Shown here: in pieces, positions 45,824 to 57,767 of the stretch | How positions within the stretch are numbered: position 1 is the stretch's first letter | Layout of the letters: each line of letters opens with the position of its first letter | Source: Physcia stellaris | Taxonomy: Eukaryota > Ascomycota > Lecanoromycetes > Caliciales > Physciaceae | Direction: 5' to 3' | DNA: 64,000 bases | Assembly: GCA_018902385.1 (NCBI GenBank) | Contig: JABSSW010000001.1 | Location: 248,001 to 312,000, forward strand | The notes under the pieces: generated by a model | Seen by the model: the letters and a program-made list of their open reading frames with translations, nothing else | Database searches by the model: none | Told to the model about the DNA's origin: nothing | Program-made: the position numbers and the translations under genes

Positions 45824-47039
45824 TGTGTGGTGATTTCGGTTCTTCAGGGTGAGTATTGCTGAGTGCTACCGAGTGTCAATTACTCCGAAAAAAGGTCGTT
45901 TGGGCCCTTCTTATATGCTGCTGATGTCGTCGGACCCGGTTCCGAACATCTTCATGCATCGGCGCTTTGCATTACACATTACAAATCCTGAAAAACGCCA
46001 TCCGGAGCCATTCATCGTTGCTTGGCTCTAGTTCATCCCGTTGATGTAGCCGGGGCAAAAACTCAGTGTGACTTTGACGTCATGGGATACTGTATCGGCA
46101 GTTGACCTTGCCTCGGCCCCTGGACCCAGGTCATGATTTCTGCGTAACGTATCATCATCATTGAGGACATGATAAATTGTAACGTTGCAGTTCATTTATG
46201 ATATACCGCTGGCCTCCCGGGGTGGAGATTGATGGTAGACAAATTCTTGCAGAATAATCCTAGTGCTGACTTGACAGGGCTATCATTGGTTGATAGACGC
46301 CGCCGCGCGCATGGACTCTCAGGGTTGTGTCGGTCTTCTACATGAGTCTTCTCTAGTACTCGACTTCCATCCTTTCATCCTATTCGTTGAGCCCATGGCT
46401 CGGACTATCAGAGGTGTTATATCATTGGAAAGTCGACTATAAGAGAGTTGGTTCGCTGTTTTGATAGATCACCCTCCTGAGAATGAATTTACACGGGAAA
46501 GTAACGAATTACAGTAGAGCGAGTTCTCCTAGTGGATTTGTTGTGGATCTCATTTTTCATCTCGTGAGTCTCCAAGAGTTTGAGTAGAGACGGTCGGTTT
46601 CTGCTTGAGTCCTGTCAATCATCTAAAGTGTCTGAGTCACAAACCGTTTGGTCCAACTTTGGTTCTATGGATACAGGTATGTGCTGGCCCTGGACTTCTC
46701 GCCATCTAAGTGCCTGTTTGTCATCCTAGATCTTTATAGATTCTCCTTGCAATCACGTAATCGTAGTGCGAACTTTGCTCTTGCCATCACCACTGAGCTG
46801 GCTAGTGGACGATTCCTAGATCGACATCTGCAATTCAAACTTGTCCACGTCTTCAGACAAACATGATGGTTAGATGTGCGTCTTGGACAAACCCCCCAGA
46901 GACTTGTGTATATATATCAGCGTCAGGAAGTTAAGTCTTATCTCGCAAGTTGGTGTTTTTGTCCTTAAGATAGGCTCTTTCTCCAAATCCAGCTATTCCC
47001 CTACTTGAAAGTCTGCAACTAAAGGCCAACATAACGGAA
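45824..47039. other. intergenic, no supported gene
   Basis: 1.2 kb containing the OYE promoter and upstream sequence of the membrane protein at 47040. Only short open frames. Confidence 0.4.
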
Positions 47040-47597
47040 ATGGCCTCCCATACAAAATCTGTTCTCAATCCTATCGATACGACCTCCTCATCAACTCTGC
47101 CCTCTATCACGGCATTTAGGAGCATCATCAAGCGCCAGTATGATGACTGTTTTCGGACATGGTGCTTCAAGACCTGGCCAAATGGTGGAGATGTCCCATC
47201 TATCTCGACCACAGTTCAAGCCTGCTACAGCCCAGCTCCAGCAATCACCATCCCGTGTTCCTACGATGGCTCAAGTTATGACCCGGCGTATTCAGCAACA
47301 CAACCGACATCAACCCACGCTTTACAAAGCCCAACTCACATGTCCTCGTCTTCTGGCCCAACTTCGAAGACACTGTTCATTCCAGTTTATACACTTTTGG
47401 GTATCCTCTTGATCGGAATGGCCATTTTCGGCACGGCCATTCTATTCTTACTCTTGAAGAAGAAACCACCCCCAGCGAACGGAAACCAAGGCGCCGTTAA
47501 TGTGGACAATCAGCCTCAGCCTGGGGCTAATCAGCAACAACCACAAGCGAACAGAGGATTTCTTCAAAGGATTATGGCAAGGCTAGTGGGTACTTGA
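47040..47597 (+). CDS. single-pass membrane protein with Gln/Pro/Asn-rich tail (185 aa)
   Basis: ATG at 47040 (AAATGGCC), stop at 47595-47597, no intron. An extracellular-type Ser/Thr/Pro-rich N-terminal half contains four cysteines (DDCFRTWCF, QACYSP, IPCSYD). It leads to a transmembrane helix (LFIPVYTLLGILLIGMAIFG, continuing to LFLLL), a basic stop-transfer KKKPPP, and a short Gln/Asn/Pro-rich cytosolic tail. The plan matches fungal orphan cell-surface proteins, and the N-terminus lacks a clear signal peptide. No family recognised. Confidence 0.6.
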   Translation: MASHTKSVLNPIDTTSSSTLPSITAFRSIIKRQYDDCFRTWCFKTWPNGGDVPSISTTVQACYSPAPAITIPCSYDGSSYDPAYSATQPTSTHALQSPTHMSSSSGPTSKTLFIPVYTLLGILLIGMAIFGTAILFLLLKKKPPPANGNQGAVNVDNQPQPGANQQQPQANRGFLQRIMARLVGT

Positions 47598-49249
47598 AAC
47601 CTTGCTTCCCTCGATAAGTGGGCGTGAATTTCTATCAGATTCTGGATGTCAGCTTCAATAGCCAGGCAATATATTCTCTGAACGCATCCGATTTCATTTC
47701 TAATTATGTTGGTTATGCTGTGACTATTCCCATTGTATATTTATGTAAGAAGTGAGAGTCACTTGTCAAGCTCGATCTATTTTCTTATTTTTCTTTTCTC
47801 CACCAGCAACAACAATGACGCCTCCGACCAAGTAGCTTCTCGTATTGCTCCCCTCCGGACATTCATAGCACGATCGCTAGACTCACTTCTCTCAGTCATC
47901 CCCATCAAATCCCCACGGCTTCCAGATCTCCCACCCACCTCTGGAGCCATCCCCCGAAAAACCCTACGCTTAGAAGTCTCGCCATCGAGACTAAGAAGTA
48001 GAGGCCCCCTCTCGGCTATATTGACGCTCACGAGGGGGTTGCCCATCATCTCTTACTACCGACGCGGACGCCGCCGCCTCCATTGGAAGCTTACTCTGAG
48101 GGCTCCCGATCCACTTTGATGACCTTCGGGATATCGGACAAGGCCCTAGTTACCAGTCCGTAGTCTGTGGAATCGACATGTCAGCGGCTGACAGTGCGGC
48201 GAGAGAGCGGTGAAAGTGATTAGAGCACGGGAGAGAGATCCCGGGTCGGGCCTGGTGTTGTACAGACTTAAAAGATGAGATGATGCACTACAGATTAGAG
48301 CGGGAACCGGGGAAGGGGGACATGAAAGATTTGAGGCTAGAGAGATGGTGGGTGATAACCGGGAACAGACAGGGAGGGTCCTTAGCGTATGGAAGGAGAT
48401 GATGAGCGTGCATGAAAGGAGAGGGAGGCATCGCATCGTGATACGAGTAGCTGACCAGGAGCCAGACTTCGTACTCTACAACAATCATGAGCTCGTGTTC
48501 GTGACGGTTCATACTGCAGCTAGAAAACACCAGAGCAAGCAAGCGACGGCATTGATAGATCCCGCGATGGACGAGCTATCGATGGTAAATCCACATCGCT
48601 GGTCCAAGCTTCCGTCAAATGCAGGTGGCCAGCGAGTAGGAGATCGAGATCGGTGGTGTCCGACCGCCCCAACGGTTCAGACTGCGATCATCGCACTGCA
48701 GCCCGATAGCGCCACGCAGCGGCAGCGTAGATCTGGGGTCAACAACAACGGAAGGGAGGAGACCGGACAGCGAGAAGCACGTGTGCGGAGCGAAGGTGGG
48801 ACGGTAGTACAAAGCTTGAGGGGTGTGAGATGCTGCAGATCTGACTTACTGGCTGAAAGGTGTGGTCAATGGAACAGGTACGACCGAGACGGGCATATTG
48901 GAGGCTTGGCGATGCTGTTTCGCGGATGTTTAGTATCACCGAGATGTTGTTTGTCACTGACGAAACACCGCACAACCAAGTCAAATGAAGCACGAGAAAC
49001 TTTTCCAGAATGCTAATACTGGTCGTCGAGACTCCGTGCTGAAACTGGCCCAAAATCCGAGGATCCACTAATCCAAAATGCAAGGGTATATAGCGACAAA
49101 GAAATAATCTGCCTCGGAGAATGCGAAATCAACGCTTGAAGGGTATCAAGGTGCCATTGGGTAAGGCTGTCCCGCTGGCAATGGCACTATTAGAAATTAG
49201 ATCATATGTCTTGGGTAACCGTCGTCCAAGGTCGGGCGTGAACATGGCA
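47598..49249. other. intergenic, no firmly supported gene
   Basis: 1.65 kb. A 223-codon frame at 48345-49016 has an ATG but no family features and an odd, Arg/Gln-rich composition; I do not call it a gene. The rest is short frames. Confidence 0.4.
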
Positions 49250-51675
49250 TCACATCATCATAAGGCGCGTGGTTCTCCGCTCCGGATGCCTTCGGCCAGG
49301 TCCCAGAAAACGAGTTTGCTGCGCGGCGTGGAAAGCGTGCTGCTCGCAGTAGGTGTTGCCGTTCATTTCGAAATAGTCATCCCGAAGCACTTGGTGGCAG
49401 TCCTACAAAAAGTCAGTACAACCGTAGCATGAAATCACAAGGTTCCGAAACTTACTTGACAGGTGAAGCAGTGGGGATGGAACTTCTGCTTCAGCTCCGT
49501 CTCTAGATACTGTCCTTCGATGCCCCGATCGCAACTTTTGCATAAGGAGTCGTTCAATTGGTGATAATGTCTTCCGCAATAGGGATGGTTGTTCATGACG
49601 TAGAAATCAGTGGTCTGGAATGGTTCCTTGCAGGTCTCGCAGACGAAACAAGCTTTGTGATACCGACCCGTCAGTCGACCGTCTGCTGAGCTGACTGACT
49701 TTCCCATGATGAGCTCCCCACATCCCCTACAGCTTCCCTTGTTGGTAGCGGTTCTTCGGGGACGAGGAAGTGGGGCTTGTGGTGGAGGCGGCGGATATGG
49801 TGTAGGATTTCCGCGTATAGTGCCTTCATTTGGAGGGTACGCAGGATACAGAACTTCATCGGGCGAGGCAATGAGGTCAGGAGAAGATGACAGACCGACT
49901 CGAGGTGCTGCAGGGTATGTAGAGACCAGACAACCATCTGTCGACGTCGCAGGAGCAAGAGCAGATTGAAGGCCGTCTCGATTAAGTAGATGTGTGTTTG
50001 AAGTTGGTGATATTGTTGCCGAATCTTGGTATGGTGACGTTTCTGTCGGTCTTGAATACAGTGGTCTGCTAAAACTGGGTGGTGATGCCCAACGTGGAGG
50101 CGCTGGGGGTTCTGGAATTGGTGCAGTGTCCAAGCCTAATCGGAACTCACTCAACAAGTTGTCCAGTTTATTGGTGTCGGCCTTCCGATTTGGCCGCTGC
50201 GGCGATTCAGATAACGGTGGACTGGAGCGCGAACTCGAAGTCTTGACATCAGATCCAGAGGAGTCGTTCGAGGATGCAGATTCCGTGGAAAGGTGATATG
50301 GGTTTCCGATGCCAAAGTCAAGAGCCCGCGTTGGCCTAGGCACAGGCGGTGCATCCTGAAGCCGCTGATCACTCCTGGCCTCGGTTGTGCTCAGGGGTAG
50401 CGGTTCGGAACTCTGGGTTGTTGGTTTTGAATCTTTGCGCCCTCTCAGAGATCTGGATGATTTGAACGAGCTCATGCTGCCGATTTCGTCCAGTGGCCTG
50501 ATGGCTGCTGCTACAGATGGTCTTGGACGATGATATGGTGGTCTAGGTTGTGGGGGATTTGGATCTACTCTCTCCGCAATTGAACTTGATTCCTGCCAAC
50601 TTCCCATGCCCATGGTCTCTACTGGAGAGGTCTGTGACCGACCGAGTTGTCCGATAAGTGGACGTGACTGGTTGGTTTCTGGATGATCCATTTTGGGATT
50701 ACGGGAATTGTTGTCCGATGTTGATGGCCTGTGTGGACCAATCGACTTTGTGGGGATTTCTGCGACTTCCGTAGGTTTATTCGGCCGAGGACCACCAGCC
50801 AGACTTGCCAAAGAGGTATTCCGGGTATGATATGGGCTACCATTGGACGATTGGGGCGAGTATCCTATGAAGTCCTCACGGCTGCTCGAAGTTCCGGTCC
50901 TTTTGTGTCCGAGATTACGAACGTCCCCATTGCTGTTTGTATCGAAAGGTCCACGAGAGAGCGCATCCAATCTTTTCATGACATCGTCTCCGCCACGACG
51001 TTTAGGACTCAAGGGCGCAAAGATACCGAAAGAGTTGGACTGGCTCTGTTGGCTGGCATGATTCGAAATTGGTGGGAAGCTCGATTCGGAAGGGCTTGTT
51101 GGGGTGTTGCTCCGTGACTTAGCTTTGGAGGTAGGAAATATTGGAAAAGCTCCATCCTGCGATCTCGCTTCTGGGGATGGGGGTGTGAGAGGGAGTGTTG
51201 CATTTCGACTCAAGGGAGACAATGGAGATCTTCCATCGCTGATCGCAGGATTTGGTGACTCGCTTTGCGATAGATTCGTAGGTCTACTTGGGGCAAAGGC
51301 ACGTGGTCGGTAAGGGTGGTCTTAGGGCATACAGGTCAGTAAGCAGTTCCAATCGCCTAGATTGCTTATAATCTACTTACTGGCAATGGATGAATTGATC
51401 TTGGGCAAAGCTTTCCTTGGCCCTTGAGGTTCGATCTTAGTATATTTGAATGGTGACGGCGCGAGGTGACTGTCTTGGGATTGCTGGTTCGGAGGGGCTT
51501 CCAGGTTAGAGAGTGCTGCCACGCAATTAGCATGCCTCAAAGAGCAGATTCTCCTTCGTAACTGCGCACCCTGTTTACACACATGATCTCCCATCATGGA
51601 TATCTCGATTTCCGCATTGCAGTTGGAGCACTTGATGCTAGGCAAGAAGCTCGAGGGGCGGGTTGCGAAGGCCAT
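49250..51675 (-). CDS. pxl1: LIM-domain protein, Pxl1 (paxillin-like) type
   Basis: Exons 51381..51675, 49456..51320 and 49250..49402; introns 60 nt (GTAAGT) and 53 nt (GTAAGT). Total 770 aa. ATG at 51675. The N-terminus has a small conserved C-x2-C block (IKCSNCNAEIEISMMGDHVC). A long disordered Ser/Pro-rich region follows. LIM1 starts near residue 629 (CRGCGELI, HKACFVCETC, YCGRHYHQ). LIM2 starts near 692 (CKSCDRGI, HPHCFTCQ|DCHQVL, YCEQH), with the last intron inside it. In yeasts Pxl1 is a zinc-binding scaffold at septum or growth sites that works with Rho GTPases and calcineurin during cytokinesis (family knowledge). The C-terminal tail after LIM2 is short and basic. Confidence 0.88.
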
Positions 51676-53499
51676 CTTCGACGCCAGTCTTGTTCCACGT
51701 TCATCCCAAGCTCATGCACAGCATCTGAGAGCGCAAACATGCAGCTATGCGGGTAACCGATATTTTTTCCGAGTGAAGGTTACTCGCACACGAACTCCAG
51801 CTTCGTTCCGCTCTCTGTGTAACGGGTTCAAGCAGCAAGCCTTCAGGGGCTTAATGGATGAATCGGAGGAGCTCAGGTGACAAGTGTCGTAGGCGCCGGA
51901 GGTGATGGTGGAAGGTGTGATCGTTCAGTCATTCAATACCGCTGGCGGAAATGAAGATGGAGCTCCCTGTGTGCTCCCTGGTAGGAAAAGCGCGGGTATT
52001 GGTGGACAGATTCCGCAGGAGATTAGCGACGATCGAATTTATAGCTTCTTTTCAGGAAGCCTCCTGGATGAAGCTCTGGTGCTCGAGGTCAGAATTCTGG
52101 TTATCGTGATTTTTTGGCTTGCAATAGTGAGCTGAAGTGGTTGTCGTGGACACTCTGAGAAATGTGGAACCCGTCCATGTGGGAAATGGCTGGAACGCTT
52201 GATACTCGATGTCATTTTAGGGAAGCAAGAGAACGGTTGCTTGGCTTAATGCGCCAATGGTATTCTAGTCATGACTTCACTGCAAATACATTGCTGCATT
52301 CAATATTTCTCAGAGCCGCAAGTCCAACCGCCCATTCTGTCTTTTCGTTCGGTATCGTAAGGTAACAAAGTATCCATCACATGACCATCTGCGCGTGTGA
52401 TTCTCTCAAAACCCTTCTGAAACGCTTGGTTACCATAGTCTTCCACCAACAGATGATAACTAAGAGCCGCTCTATTGTCGTCCCGTTTTTCCCCTCTCCT
52501 GCCTTCTTGGCCACTATCAACAGCGTTATCAACTTATCAAAGGAGTATTAAGGACTGTTTTAGTGGGTATCGTCATGCAGATCCGAGTCCGTAGATGCAG
52601 GTCAACGGCTAGCTGCGCCAGGGTTCGAAGCAGCCACCGTCCAAAAGAAGAACTTCCCCTGGCGATCTAGACCCAAGAACGCCCGGGGTCTTTGAGGGAG
52701 GTCTGATCGTGCCAAGACGTCGCTGCTTATTCTCGACGTCGAACTCCAGAGTTGGTAAGAATGCCAATGCTGTGCTGGACAGCCTTCTAATTCATGTCTT
52801 TCCTCTCCTCGGGACCATTGAACAAGGAATCTGCGGAGATTTCACACGCTGCGTCGACTCCCAATGTCTTGGGGACCTTCCTTTTTGCACGTAGGCCAAG
52901 CAAACCAGTGCGTCTTTTGCAGTAGTTCGTTCACGAACATTCACCGCCAGAAGAGCGTCAATCATCGAGGTCGGCAGCCCATTGCTCCTGGGCACGTTCC
53001 TAGAAAGAACGGGTGTGGTGCTGGTTTTCGAACACCGCACGGTTCACTGAGTTGCGGTCTACCCTGAAGTGAAGGCTTCGGGGTGGATGGAATATAATGT
53101 TCCCCTGCAAAATTGTTACTGCTCTGTTCATTCAATGCTGCAGGATCTGAGTCCCTTCACAGGAAATGGCTCAGGGCTGGATTTCAAGTCCAGATACATT
53201 TTGATGCACCGCAGCCCGAGAGCAGCAGGGTGTTCAGGGTGGGATTGAGGATGGACAAGAGCGTTGTATGCACCTAACACACGGTTGAAAGCGAGGAAGA
53301 AAAAATAGGGACTCGTAGTGACCAACAGCGTTGCCGGAGACTAACAGCGGGACGTGGGGGAATTGAGCGATAAACGGAAGCATGTGACTGGCCTTCGACA
53401 TCATATCTCTGCAATTTTCTTCTCTTTCTTCTCTTTCTTCTCTCACCAAATTGAACATCGAGATCACTGTTGGAATCTTTCATTTACCAAGCGTTTCTA
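51676..53499. other. divergent intergenic region between PXL1 and INO1
   Basis: 1.8 kb with no supported gene. It holds a pyrimidine microsatellite at 53413-53443 and leads into the palindrome at 53500. It must contain both promoters. Confidence 0.4.
53413..53443 (+). repeat. CT-rich microsatellite (TTCTTCTCTT)n
   Basis: About three 10-bp units of TTCTTCTCTT-like sequence, 340-370 bp upstream of INO1. Such pyrimidine tracts are common in fungal promoters. Confidence 0.7.
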
Positions 53500-53521
53500 G
53501 ATCGCACTGCGCAGTGCGATC
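53500..53521. promoter_or_regulatory. perfect 22-bp palindrome upstream of INO1
   Basis: GATCGCACTGC is followed at once by its exact reverse complement GCAGTGCGATC. The site is 260 bp before the INO1 start codon and has no spacer. It could be a binding site for a dimeric regulator, or form a hairpin if it is in the transcript leader. It does not look like the yeast inositol-sensitive element (CATGTGAAAT type). Confidence 0.5.
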
Positions 53522-53781
53522 ACACAACCGTCAAGACGTATTCCAATCTGCTCAACTCGTCAGTAACACCTTTCCAGTCCAAGTACCCTTTGGTCTACCT
53601 TGGCTTGCGTGACAACTGGAGCGTATGGCTGACGAACATAACTCTGTAGGATCCACCATCCGTATAACGGAGGTCGACGCTCTGCCGCTCCAGGAGGTGC
53701 AGCAGATTCCCCCTTCTCCAGATAAACAGCGCCATTCATAAACCTAAAATACACTCAAAGTTCAACTGAACAATAGTCAAA

Positions 53782-55516
53782 ATGGCACCTCACGCAGAAT
53801 ATACCAATGGTTCCACCAATGGTCATGCCAATGGGACAAGCCATACCGCTGAGAACGGAGAGAAAGTTGATCTGTTCACGGTTGATTCTCCAAACGTCGT
53901 TTACACCGACAGCGAGATCAAGAGCAAGTACGTCTATCGTACGACTTCCGTGGCTCAGGGTGAGAATGGAAAGTATGTTGCCACGCCTAAGGAGACCGTG
54001 TATGACTTCAAGGTGGAACGCAAGGTTGGAAAGGTGGGCATGATGCTGGTGGGTTGGGGTGGTAACAACGGAACCACTGTCACGGCAGGCATCATTGCAA
54101 ACCGTCGTGGCCTTGTGTGGGACACTCGTGAAGGTCCTCGTGCTGCCAATTACTATGGCTCTGTTGTCATGTCCTCCACCATGAAGCTTGGAACTGAAGC
54201 GAAGACCGGTAAAGAGATCAACATTCCGTTTCACGACGTTTTGCCTATGGTACATCCAAACGATCTCGTCATTGGTGGCTGGGACATCAGCAGCATGGAC
54301 CTGGCTCAAGCCATGGACCGAGCCGCTGTATTGGAGCCTACCTTGAAAGCCATGGTCAAGAAGGAAATGTCTGAGATGAAGCCACTACCGAGCCCTTACT
54401 ACCCTGACTTCATAGCTGCCAACCAAGGAGATCGGGCCGATAATGTCCTTGAAGGATCGAAGGCTTGCATGGCTCACGTGGAGAAGATCCGTAAGGACAT
54501 TCGGTTAGTGTATTCAAAGGCCTCTGCTTCACTAGACTGACAAGCGACAGTGATTTCAAGGAGAAGCATGCACTTGATAAAGTCATCGTGCAGTGGACAG
54601 CTAACACCGAGCGTTATGCGGATATACTTGACGGTGTGAATGACACTGCGGATAACCTCATGAAGGCTGTAGAGTCTGGTCATGAAGAGGTCTCGCCATC
54701 GACTGTTTTTGCGATAGCGTGTATCCTTGAGAAAGCTCCATTCATCAACGGGTCGCCCCAGAACACTTTTGTGCCTGGTGCCATCGAGCTTGCCGAACAG
54801 CATGGTGCTTTCATTGGTGGCGATGACTTCAAATCTGGTCAAACAAAGATGAAATCTGCTCTTGTGGATTTCATGATCAACGCTGGAATCAAGCTCACCT
54901 CGATTGCAAGCTACAACCATCTTGGCAACAACGATGGCATGAACCTCAGCTCTCAGAAGCAATTCCGCTCCAAGGAAATTTCCAAGTCCAATGTGGTTGA
55001 CGATATGGTTGAAGCGAATAACGTTCTCTACAAGCCAGGAGAGCACCCCAACCATACTGTGGTCATCAAATACATGCCAGCGGTAGGCGACAACAAGCGC
55101 GCACTTGACGAGTACTACGCCGAGATCTTCATGGGAGGACACCAGACGATCAGTCTGTTCAATGTTTGCGAGGATTCTCTGCTCGCTTCTCCCTTGATCA
55201 TCGACCTAGTGCTCATCGCCGAGATAATGACTCGTATCTCCTGGAAGGCTGAAGCAGGCGATGGCGCAAATACCAAGGATTATAAGGGCTTTCACAGCGT
55301 CCTTAGCATCCTCAGCTACATGCTCAAGGTAAGCTTGCAGTTACTGAAAATGATTCAGAGTAGCAATACTAAATCTTATAGGCTCCATTGACTCCTCCGG
55401 GCACGCCGGTTGTCAACGCCTTGGCCAAGCAGCGAGGTGCATTGACCAACATCTTCCGGGCTTGCGTCGGTCTCCAGCCTGAGTCTGACATGACTTTGGA
55501 ACACAAGCTGTTCTAG
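53782..55516 (+). CDS. INO1: inositol-3-phosphate synthase
   Basis: Exons 53782..54503, 54551..55328 and 55382..55516; introns 47 nt (GTTAGT) and 53 nt (GTAAGC). Total 544 aa. ATG at 53782 (GTCAAAATGGC). The NAD-binding loop GWGGNNGTT is at residues 91-99. [55 protein letters not shown] and the C-terminal [12 protein letters not shown]-type block ([13 protein letters not shown]) are all present. The enzyme isomerises glucose-6-phosphate to L-myo-inositol-1-phosphate using NAD+ as an internal redox cofactor. This is the first step of inositol and phosphatidylinositol synthesis, and it acts in the cytosol as a tetramer. All catalytic blocks appear intact. The promoter carries a 22-bp palindrome. 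Confidence 0.98.
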
Positions 55517-55943
55517 ATTCGTGTCATATGGAGCTATGATGGACCAGATCAATGAATGAGTTAAGACATGACGAGATCTGTAGGGAGGCTCAGAAGAGGT
55601 AGGTAGATAGGCTTCCATCACACTCATTTACAAAGCCAAGAGAGAAATCTCTGGTCCAGTCCAAGTATTTCTCCGCCAGCCATGATATTACTGTTGAGTG
55701 AACGATGCATTAGCAGTAGACGTTGTACGGTCGTTTGCCCTTGACTATGGCTGGTCTCATAGTGTATTCGACTTTGCGTGCCAAGACCGATGATAGCTGT
55801 ACGACGATTTCCATTTCGCCTTCAAACTGCAAGTTCGCTTCTTTCTCTGATTACTCCCAAGCTTGAAGCAAATTCTGCATACCAGTGAATCGCCTTAAGC
55901 AAGTCTTGGGGTATCATCCATTATCAAGTAGATACGTCCTCCA
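55517..55943. other. intergenic between INO1 and the OB-fold gene
   Basis: About 430 bp with no coding frame of note. It includes the INO1 3' flank and the next promoter. Confidence 0.4.
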
Positions 55944-57767
55944 ATGGCACCGCAATTTCCTTCCATTCAGTCCTTTTTCCAGCCAGAGGTTTCTCCCACC
56001 AAGTCCAAAGCTCCTAGTAGCCCACCCACGGAAGTCGGCGACGGCTTTACAGTTGGAGAAGTTGAAGCTACCCTGCATCCTACAGGTCTACCAAAATGGC
56101 AGCCGCGTGGAACTTACGATGAAGTTGACATAGAATCCTTGATCCCCGGGCCTCGCTGCGTGGCATTGATGGGCAGAGTTGTCAACTTTTATGATATGCA
56201 CACCCCGAGCAAGAAGCCTCGAGCTGCTAAAGGGTGTTTAAAGCTTGCGGTCAAGGATAATACCGGAATAATCGATGTAAGTAACCTTCCCTCTATCTTT
56301 CTATTGAAGAAGACGAAACCTGACACCTGCCTCTAGGTAAAGCTGTGGTACGATAAGATGGACTACAAAATCCGTCTTGGACAGCTCGTGTCGATCTGGA
56401 CGGTACACATCTCGAACGCAGATACAAGCTATATGGCCGGCCAAGCATCAACCTTGATGACATCGATCTTTCCTGAGAACGACAATACCTCCTATTTCCT
56501 CGTCCAGCAGAGTGACGACGGCACGCTGTGCAAGGCGCCCCTGGGATATCGTAAAGGAAAACAGCTCCCCGGCCTCATGACTCTGAAGTCCTTCATTGAG
56601 GGTGGTGCCGAGGCGTTGCATGCCAAGGTACTGGTCTGTGTCAAGAGCAACGGGGGAAGAAAGACTTGTAGGTTCGATTTCCTCACGCTAATTGCTGCTG
56701 AAGGTTCGACGAAGTCACCACGAAGAAAGGCAACCAGGCCGAGAAAGTAAACATTGGCGTTTTCGACGATACCTCGGATGCAACACTCCAGCTCTGGAAT
56801 TGCATAGCTGCTTCCGCCAGCTCATGGAAGCCGTCCAACACCGTGCTCTTACTCTCCGATCCGGGCTTGAAAGGTGAAGGGAAACCAGTCATCACAATTG
56901 GGCAGAAGACCTGCGTGGAAGTCGACCCAATTATAAACGACGCCTCCTGGCTTAGGAGCTTCGCTCAGAATTTGACCAAGCGAGAACATGTCAACCCAGA
57001 GTTTCCAGAGGACGGTAAGATACTGCTGATACCTTGGAGAGTGAGGACTGACCCTGATAGTATTTGATGTTGAAGCAGCTTTGACATCGGAACGGAGAGT
57101 ACTCTACACGCTCGCGGATGTCGATGAATTGTAAGTGCAGACATCCCAGAGCCAGTGTTACGTCGATGGGATTGACACCGTCCTCAGCGCTAGGGCTGCT
57201 CCAAACGGTATGATTCATGAAGCACCAAACGATTAGCGCTGACTACCATTTTAGAGCGCTTCATGGGTTGGCTGAGCTTGATACTCCTTGAGCTGAACAT
57301 CATGAGCCTCTATCAACGCAACATGATGTTTTGCACTGAATGGTCAGATCACTCACGAAAGTACGGAATAGTGCTGAACAATTTCTAGCTGTGGGCTTCC
57401 ATTCTTCGCCAACACAACCAAGGCAAGATGTAAGCATTGCGATAAGCTGGTAGAGCTAGGTATAAATCCAAAGCTGGTCAGTATCTGCTGTCCGTCAGTT
57501 TATCATCTACGGGGAGAATACTGAACTTCTCTACGTCAGGTCGGTACTCTCGTTGATGAGACTGGCACGATTGCCTGCGGAAAGCTCATATGGTCCAGTA
57601 CAGCTTGGGAGCAACTGCTCGGTCGTACTGCGGAAGAGCTTGCTCTGCAAGACACGGATGTATTGAAGTACATGGAGCATCGTTTGCTGTTCCTGAGGTT
57701 CTCGCTTTTGTTTGGATGGTGCCAAGAGGTGGGCAAACTTGTCATCTGTCAAGTCAGGATCCATTAA
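55944..57767 (+). CDS. OB-fold / zinc-ribbon protein, RPA/MEIOB/SHLD2-like (inferred)
   Basis: Eight exons: 55944..56276, 56337..56667, 56715..57014, 57061..57130, 57188..57207 (20-nt microexon), 57255..57342, 57389..57476 and 57540..57767. They sum to 486 codons in frame (485 aa), and introns are 46-63 nt with canonical ends. The N-terminus PSIQSFFQP resembles a PCNA-interacting box without the first Gln. Beta-rich segments compatible with OB folds follow (PRCVALMGRVVNF, LKLAVKDNTGIID|VKLWYDK, KVNIGVFDDTSDATLQLWN). Then comes ERFMGWLSLILLELNIMSLY and a CTECCG...CKHC zinc ribbon at about 378-397, then VGTLVDETGTIACGKLIW. The order OB-zinc ribbon-OB is that of RPA70-type ssDNA-binding proteins and of MEIOB/SHLD2 relatives. 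A role in meiotic or repair DNA metabolism is likely but not shown. Confidence 0.8.

Noticed and set aside
47733-48119. 128-codon plus-strand frame with hydrophobic start
   Set aside because: It begins with TTG, has no usable ATG before the polar part and no family features.
48345-49016. 223-codon plus-strand open frame
   Set aside because: Composition is irregular and Arg/Gln-rich, there is no recognisable domain, and overlapping frames on both strands are equally open.
53155-53225. possible tRNA: A-box-like TGGCTCAGGG and a stem-loop CTGGA-TTTCAAG-TCCAG
   Set aside because: No B-box (GTTCGA) or acceptor-stem match follows at the right distance.
56668-56714. suspected G-run frameshift in the OB-fold gene at the AACGGGGGAAG sequence
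   Set aside because: A canonical 47-nt intron (GTAGGT..GACGAAG) restores the frame without any indel, so no error is needed.
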